Notes under the pieces: generated by a model
Databases searched by the model: none
What the model saw: only the letters and a program-made list of their open reading frames with translations
Told to the model about the DNA's origin: nothing
NCBI GenBank assembly: GCA_937892315.1
Contig: CALAVF010000333.1
Span: 1 to 9,682 of the forward strand
Direction: 5' to 3'
Source of the DNA: an uncultured Prevotellaceae bacterium
GTDB taxonomy: Bacteria; Bacteroidota; Bacteroidia; Bacteroidales; Bacteroidaceae
Length of the DNA: 9,682 bases
Translations under genes and position numbers: made by a program
Part shown: positions 5,946 to 9,682 of the stretch, piece after piece
How the letters are laid out: every line of letters begins with the position of its first letter
How positions within the stretch are numbered: the first letter of the stretch is position 1

Positions 5946-5953
5946 TACCTTTG
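5946..5953 (+). promoter_or_regulatory. Bacteroidetes -7 box (TACCTTTG) for the GT9 gene, 5 nt from the ATG
   Basis: TACCTTTG is followed by CCCAC and the ATG at 5959. It matches TAnnTTTG, but the -33 region (around 5922) falls in the TCAATTA repeat and has no TTTG. The spacing implies a leaderless or nearly leaderless transcript, the mirror image of the opposite gene. Confidence 0.6.
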
Positions 5954-5958
5954 CCCAC

Positions 5959-6999
5959 ATGAATATCCTCGTCATACGTTTTCGCCAAATGGGTGATGCC
6001 ATTTTGGCAACAGCACTATTAAATACCTTACGGCATAACTTTCCTGAAGCACAAATACATTTTGTGTTGAATGAGCGGATTGCCCCACTCTTTCAGGGAC
6101 ATCCTTCCATTGACCGTATCATCACTTTTACGGAGGAAGAGCGTCACAGCACTTTCACTTACATGAAAAAGGTGTGGCACGTGGTGCATGACACTCACTA
6201 TGATGTCATCATTGACATGCGTAGTACCACTAACACGATGCTGTTTGCCCTTTTTTCTCCAAGTTCCCGTTATCGCATTGGTGTGAAGAAAGGCTATACA
6301 CGATTCGCCTTCAATCACCTGATTGGTCCTTGTGGAACCAATCGGTCAATGGTGGAACACGATCTCCGTTTTGCCGAACCGCTGAATGCCATCAAGAGGA
6401 TAGAACCTGTTAAAGAATTTACTTTACACATCACCGACGAAGAAAAAGAATCGTTTGGTTCCTATTTGCAGCAACAAGGGATTGACCTAAACAAACCTGT
6501 TATGTTGGCAAACGTCACTGCCAAACTTGCTTCGAAGGTTTGGCAAGAGGACCGAATGGTGTGGGTGTTGAATCAGTTTATCCAGACATTCCCCGACTAT
6601 CAAATCATCTTCAATTATGCCCCTGGGCAAGAAGAGGCGAATGCCCGCAGGGTGTATGAAAAACTGGGGAATCCCCGGCAGGTCTTTATCAATGTACAAG
6701 CACGCTCTTCGAGAGAATTAGTGGCAATGGGGCATTTTATGACCGTCTTCTTTGGCAATGAGGGGGGTGCTCGCCACATTATGCACGCTGCAGGATGCCC
6801 ATCGTTGGTTGTTTGTGCACCAGGCAACAGTAAGACAGTTTGGTTGCCACAGAACCGTGTTCCCGCAGAAGGAATCTCTCCCGCAGACTTTGCTTCACCC
6901 TCAGAATTGAACAAAATGGAAAGGGAGCAGCAATATGCCCTCATCACTCAAAAGGTGGTGTGGGAAACGCTGAAAAACTTTATCCAACGAATCCTTTAG
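5959..6999 (+). CDS. Glycosyltransferase family 9 (heptosyltransferase-like)
   Basis: A 346-residue GT9 protein, normal length for ADP-heptose:LPS heptosyltransferase-like enzymes. The N-terminus MNILVIRFRQMGDAILATALLNTL contains the family's G-D motif (G12, D13) in the acceptor domain, then NFPEAQIHFV. The donor-site block FFGNEGGARHIMHAAGCP (265-282) corresponds to the usual GNDSGPMH block, here with NEGG in place of NDSG. The family adds heptose or a related sugar to the LPS inner core at the cytoplasmic side of the inner membrane. The gene stands alone: its own promoter box is 5 nt upstream, it is divergent from the GT4-licD-kinase operon, and it is followed by a separate promoter for trpB. 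This suits a core glycan enzyme working alongside the LPS kinase. Whether the sugar is a heptose is not shown by the sequence. Confidence 0.9.
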   Translation: MNILVIRFRQMGDAILATALLNTLRHNFPEAQIHFVLNERIAPLFQGHPSIDRIITFTEEERHSTFTYMKKVWHVVHDTHYDVIIDMRSTTNTMLFALFSPSSRYRIGVKKGYTRFAFNHLIGPCGTNRSMVEHDLRFAEPLNAIKRIEPVKEFTLHITDEEKESFGSYLQQQGIDLNKPVMLANVTAKLASKVWQEDRMVWVLNQFIQTFPDYQIIFNYAPGQEEANARRVYEKLGNPRQVFINVQARSSRELVAMGHFMTVFFGNEGGARHIMHAAGCPSLVVCAPGNSKTVWLPQNRVPAEGISPADFASPSELNKMEREQQYALITQKVVWETLKNFIQRIL

Positions 7000-7028
7000 T
7001 GGGGAAAGTGTAATTTTGTAAGGAAATG

Positions 7029-7060
7029 TTTGGAAACTTCGTTTATATGTCGTACATTTG
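7029..7060 (+). promoter_or_regulatory. Bacteroidetes-type promoter (TTTG - 20 bp - TACATTTG) for the trpB-like gene
   Basis: TTTG at 7029-7032 and TACATTTG at 7053-7060 are separated by exactly 20 bp, matching the Bacteroidetes -33/-7 consensus. Transcription should begin near 7066, leaving a roughly 35-nt A/T-rich leader before the ATG at 7102. This is the best-formed promoter in the window. No terminator hairpin is seen for the upstream GT9 gene in the 7000-7101 gap. Confidence 0.75.
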
Positions 7061-7101
7061 TGGCAAAATACTAATATTTTTCAACTAAAACCCATCAAAC
7101 A

Positions 7102-8469
7102 ATGAGCACAAAACAAAAACGCTACTTCCTCACAGAAGAGGAAATTCCTACACAGTGGTATAACATTCAGGCAGACATGGTCAACAAGCCATTGCCACCA
7201 ATTAATCCTGCCACCAAGCAGGCACTGAAACCAGAGGATTTGTTCCCTGTCTTTGCAGAAGAATTGTGTCGCCAAGAACTCGACCAGAAACATGCCTGGG
7301 TAGATATTCCTGAGGAAGTGCGTGATATGTATAAATATTACCGTTCTACCCCTCTTGTCCGTGCCTACGGATTGGAAGAAGCCATTGGCACTCCTGCCCA
7401 CATCTATTTCAAGAACGAAAGCGTCTCCCCTGTCGGCTCTCACAAGTTGAACTCCGCTTTGGCACAGGCTTACTACTGCAAAAAGCAGGGCATCACCAAC
7501 GTGACCACCGAAACAGGTGCAGGTCAGTGGGGTGCTGCCCTCTCTTACGCAGCCAAAGTGTTCGGACTGGAAGCCGCTGTCTATCAAGTAAAAATCTCCT
7601 ACAACCAGAAGCCATATCGCCGCAGCATCATGCAGACATACGGTGCACAGGTAACAGCCTCTCCATCCTTGTCAACGCGTGCCGGTAAGGACATCTTGAC
7701 CAAAGACCCCAACAACCAAGGCTCTCTGGGTACAGCCATCTCTGAGGCCATCGAATTGGCATTGAACACACCAAATTGTAAGTACACACTTGGTTCGGTG
7801 TTGAGCCATGTGACGCTGCATCAAACCATCATCGGTTTGGAGGCTGAGAAGCAGATGGCAAAGGCTGGTGAATATCCTGACATCGTGATTGGTTGCTTCG
7901 GTGGTGGTTCCAACTTCGGTGGCATCTCATTCCCCTTCATGCGTCACAACATTCTGGAAGGCAAGAAGACTCGTTTCATCGCCGCCGAACCTGCCAGTTG
8001 TCCTAAGTTGACACGTGGTGTGTTCCAGTACGACTTCGGAGATGTGGCAGGTTACACTCCATTGTTGCCTATGTACACCTTGGGACACAACTTCATGCCA
8101 GCCAACATCCATGCAGGAGGTCTTCGCTATCATGGTGCAGGCGTCATCGTCAGCCAACTCCTGAAGGACAAACTGATGGAAGCCGTTGACATCAAGCAAT
8201 TGGAATCGTTCGAAGCAGGTATGCTCTTCTCGCAGGTAGAAGGCATCATTCCTGCCCCTGAAAGTTGCCACGCCATCGCTGCCGCCATCAACGAGGCAAA
8301 AAAGTGCAAGGAGACAGGCGAAGAGAAGGTGATTCTCTTCAACCTCTCAGGTCACGGCCTCATCGACATGGCTGCTTACGACCAGTTCCTTTCTGGTTCA
8401 CTTCAGGACTATGAGGTGACAGACGAGGATGTTGCCAAGAACATCGCCGAATTGGAAAAGGTTATCTAA
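7102..8469 (+). CDS. trpB: Tryptophan synthase beta chain, TrpB2 type
   Basis: A 455-residue fold-type II PLP enzyme with the longer architecture of TrpB2 rather than the ~400-residue TrpB1. RSTPL opens the substrate site and SPVGSHKLNSALAQAYY carries the PLP lysine K115, where TrpB1 has a GAHK-type motif. TTETGAGQWG holds the catalytic glutamate E137, and CFGGGSNFGG (glycines 267-269, S270, N271) is the PLP phosphate loop. It condenses indole with serine (or phosphoserine in some TrpB2 enzymes) to tryptophan in the cytoplasm. No trpA or other trp gene is adjacent and the gene is flanked by its own promoter and terminator, so it is probably an orphan TrpB2 used to salvage free indole. No leader peptide or attenuator is evident in the short 5' leader. 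The family call is very firm; the indole-salvage role is inferred from TrpB2 biology. Confidence 0.95.
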   Translation: MSTKQKRYFLTEEEIPTQWYNIQADMVNKPLPPINPATKQALKPEDLFPVFAEELCRQELDQKHAWVDIPEEVRDMYKYYRSTPLVRAYGLEEAIGTPAHIYFKNESVSPVGSHKLNSALAQAYYCKKQGITNVTTETGAGQWGAALSYAAKVFGLEAAVYQVKISYNQKPYRRSIMQTYGAQVTASPSLSTRAGKDILTKDPNNQGSLGTAISEAIELALNTPNCKYTLGSVLSHVTLHQTIIGLEAEKQMAKAGEYPDIVIGCFGGGSNFGGISFPFMRHNILEGKKTRFIAAEPASCPKLTRGVFQYDFGDVAGYTPLLPMYTLGHNFMPANIHAGGLRYHGAGVIVSQLLKDKLMEAVDIKQLESFEAGMLFSQVEGIIPAPESCHAIAAAINEAKKCKETGEEKVILFNLSGHGLIDMAAYDQFLSGSLQDYEVTDEDVAKNIAELEKVI

Positions 8470-8495
8470 ACCTCTCGAAACAATCCATCTTTCAG

Positions 8496-8545
8496 AAAGA
8501 AGGTCTTCCCTTGTTTTGCCACAAGGGAAGACCTTCTTTGTTTTT
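8496..8545 (+). terminator. Strong intrinsic terminator after trpB, probably bidirectional
   Basis: Arms 8496-8514 and 8521-8539 are perfectly complementary over 19 bp, with a 6-nt TTTGCC loop and a T-run at 8541-8545 on the + strand. On the - strand the hairpin is followed by a weaker T-rich stretch (TTCTTTCT). It lies between trpB (stop 8469) and the convergent phosphoesterase (stop 8561), so it likely terminates both. Confidence 0.92.
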
Positions 8546-8560
8546 AGGAATTTTGATTCT

Positions 8561-9082
8561 TCAGACTTCAACACTCATGCTGCCTAAAGGTGAGTCGTTC
8601 AGTTCTATCACTTCCAAATCTTTGATGTCCTTGCCGTCAATGGTGAAGCGGACAAGTGTACGAACAGCATGAAAACCAAACCTGCCTGCTGCACCAGGAT
8701 TGATGTGAAGACAATTCAGGATGGAGTCATGAACCACTTTCAGCAGGTGGGAATGCCCGGAAATGAAGAGTTGAGGTGGGTTGGCGTAGATGGCTCGTCG
8801 AATGCTGGCATCATACTTGCCTGGATAACCGCCGATGTGTTTCATCAACACCTCCACTTCCTCACATTTCCATCGGTACACCTCGGGAAACATCAGGCGA
8901 AGGTCGCCACCGTCGATATTGCCATAGACGGCACGCAAGGGGGCAATTTCAGCCAACTTGTCCGCAACTTCGATGCTGCCGATGTCGCCTGCATGCCAAA
9001 TCTCGTCACACTCTTTGAAGTATTTTTCGTAACGTTCATCCCAACATCCGTGGGTGTCAGAGAGTAGTCCTATACGCTTCAT
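8561..9082 (-). CDS. YfcE/MJ0936-like metallophosphoesterase
   Basis: I chose the ATG at 9082 (173 residues) because MKRIGLLSDTHG is the usual family N-terminus. An in-frame ATG at 9097 would add MIDRT and cannot be excluded. The calcineurin-like dimetal motifs are in order, counted from the longer start: SDTHG (D14, H16), HAGDIGS (D38), YGNIDGG (N60), MKHIGGY (H87), and SGHSHLLKV (H115, H117), followed by HINPGAAGRFG. The length is typical of the small YfcE subgroup of cytoplasmic Mn-dependent phosphodiesterases, active on model phosphodiesters and whose true substrates are mostly unknown. The gene is monocistronic, convergent with trpB across a shared terminator and divergent from the DUF2807 gene. 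No clear TAnnTTTG promoter is seen upstream of it. Confidence 0.93.
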   Translation of the reverse strand: MKRIGLLSDTHGCWDERYEKYFKECDEIWHAGDIGSIEVADKLAEIAPLRAVYGNIDGGDLRLMFPEVYRWKCEEVEVLMKHIGGYPGKYDASIRRAIYANPPQLFISGHSHLLKVVHDSILNCLHINPGAAGRFGFHAVRTLVRFTIDGKDIKDLEVIELNDSPLGSMSVEV

Positions 9083-9142
9083 TGTTCTATCAATCATTTA
9101 GTTACAAAAGGTTTAAATCAACCTCCCTAATTCTCTTATAGG

Positions 9143-9166
9143 AAATCCCCTACCGATTGGGGATTT
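9143..9166. promoter_or_regulatory. 8-bp inverted repeat (AAATCCCC-N8-GGGGATTT) in the divergent gap
   Basis: AAATCCCC (9143-9150) and GGGGATTT (9159-9166) are exact inverted copies around TACCGATT. The element lies between two divergent genes, about 29 bp upstream of the -7 box at 9195. No gene reads into it from either side, so it is better explained as a protein-binding operator than as a terminator, although a TTTTC follows. Nothing else coding is seen in 9098-9255. Confidence 0.45.
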
Positions 9167-9194
9167 TCAGTCTTCAATCGCAGTCAAGAGTCCG

Positions 9195-9202
9195 TAACTT
9201 TG
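9195..9202 (+). promoter_or_regulatory. Bacteroidetes -7 box (TAACTTTG) for the DUF2807-like gene
   Basis: TAACTTTG matches TAnnTTTG. About 20 bp upstream only TCTT is found rather than TTTG, so the -33 element is weak, consistent with activator dependence or low use. Transcription would begin near 9209, giving a leader of about 47 nt rich in A and C before the ATG at 9256. Confidence 0.55.
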
Positions 9203-9255
9203 CAGTGGAAATTAAAACTCAACCCATCATTAAATTCAATTAAATACACAACATT

Positions 9256-9603
9256 ATGAAAAAGTTAGCAACTCTCGCCTTGACGGCAATCATCGCACTC
9301 AGTGCCAATGCAAAGAAAGTAGAAACCTCCAGTTTCACAACAGTGAAGGTGAACGCGCCCGTACATATTATTATTGCAAAGGGCAACCGTTTCTCTGTCG
9401 ATGTCGTTTCTCGCAACCCCGAACTTTCTTCCGCCATCTCATGGAAGGTCAAGGACGGCGTGCTTCGCCTCTCCGCTCGCGACCTCGATTCTCTGGAACA
9501 GTCACACGGCACCGTGAATGTCATCGTCACCGCTCCTTGCGATGTCGATTACCAAATCGGCAAGGACCTGAAGCAAGTGCCCAATCGCTGGGGCAGACGT
9601 TAA
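9256..9603 (+). CDS. Small exported protein with DUF2807-like (GIN) head domain
   Basis: A 115-residue protein with a clear Sec signal peptide, MKKLATLALTAIIALSANA, cleaved probably after A19. The mature part begins KKVETSSFTTVKVNAPVHI, then IIAKGNRFSVDV and WKVKDGVLRLSARD. This is the opening strand pattern (a target 'F..v.v.....i.i..G....v.v' then 'v.dG.L.i') of the DUF2807 'GIN' beta-helix domain common in Bacteroidetes exported proteins. It is short: typical DUF2807 proteins exceed 200 residues, and this one stops after TAPCDVDYQIGKD with a basic tail ending NRWGRR. It may be a genuine single-domain small protein or a remnant truncated at its 3' end. It has its own promoter, an upstream palindrome and a GC-rich repeat starting 27 bp after its stop. 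The function of the family is unknown. It is expected in the periplasm or at the outer surface. Confidence 0.75.
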   Translation: MKKLATLALTAIIALSANAKKVETSSFTTVKVNAPVHIIIAKGNRFSVDVVSRNPELSSAISWKVKDGVLRLSARDLDSLEQSHGTVNVIVTAPCDVDYQIGKDLKQVPNRWGRR

Positions 9604-9629
9604 AATAGCATACACTCGACACCTCTGAA

Positions 9630-9682
9630 TCGACCACGTCGTGGTCGACCTGCCGACCACGTCGTCATCGGTTCGCCGACCA
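9630..9682. repeat. GC-rich 23-bp-period tandem repeat with nested 19-bp palindrome, running off the window end
   Basis: The 12-mer CGACCACGTCGT occurs at 9631-9642 and 9654-9665, and its first six bases reappear at 9677-9682, spaced exactly 23 bp apart each time. The segments between the cores differ (GGTCGACCTGC versus CATCGGTTCGC). In the first unit the core is extended into a palindrome with 9-bp arms around one base (9630-9648). A 23-bp period is not a multiple of three, so it does not encode a peptide repeat in one frame. There is no T-run, so it is not a standard terminator. The array continues beyond the window. Confidence 0.7.

Noticed and set aside
9630..9682. CRISPR array at the window end
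   Set aside because: The constant part is only about 12 nt and the variable part 11 nt, below CRISPR repeat and spacer sizes, with internal palindromic similarity between units and no cas genes in the window.

Overview
The window looks like chromosome from a Bacteroidales bacterium, plausibly a Prevotella/Segatella-type organism. This is inferred from promoter-like elements of the Bacteroidetes form (TTTG, about 20 bp, TAnnTTTG), the general absence of Shine-Dalgarno sequences, and the gene families present. Species cannot be named from the sequence alone. Base composition looks mixed: the left cluster is visibly richer in G+C, while the divergent intergenic region near 5.8-5.96 kb is very AT-rich.

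Positions 1-5806 form a cell-surface glycan / lipopolysaccharide (LPS) decoration locus. On the + strand are the end of a GT4-type glycosyltransferase (1-327), a HisC/CobD-like PLP enzyme (437-1480), a LicC-like CTP nucleotidyltransferase (1490-2221) and a LicD-family phosphotransferase (2286-3095). A convergent - strand operon reads GT4 glycosyltransferase (5806-4736), a second LicD paralogue (4725-3874), and a Kdo/WaaP-like LPS kinase (3877-3125) whose start overlaps the licD stop. The combined reading is activation of a small phosphorylated alcohol or amino-alcohol as a CDP derivative (LicC), with transfer to sugars by two LicD enzymes on a core or O-chain that also carries kinase-added phosphate. 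The PLP enzyme may make the amino-alcohol phosphate or phosphonate head group. That substrate assignment is inference and is the main biological hypothesis of the window.

Position 5959 onward starts a divergent GT9 (heptosyltransferase-like) gene. The two divergent genes have mirrored TACCTTTG elements only 4-5 nt from their start codons, which suggests leaderless or nearly leaderless transcripts. Housekeeping genes follow: an orphan TrpB2-type tryptophan synthase beta chain with a good promoter and a 19-bp-stem terminator, a convergent YfcE-like metallophosphoesterase, and a small secreted DUF2807-like protein behind its own promoter and an upstream palindrome.

Two non-coding patterns stand out. 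First, most gaps in the glycan locus contain short tandem repeats with a 7-bp period, with different or shared heptamers in different gaps. Second, the last 53 bases hold a GC-rich 23-bp-period repeat with a 12-nt exactly repeated core and a nested 19-bp near-perfect palindrome, running off the window end.
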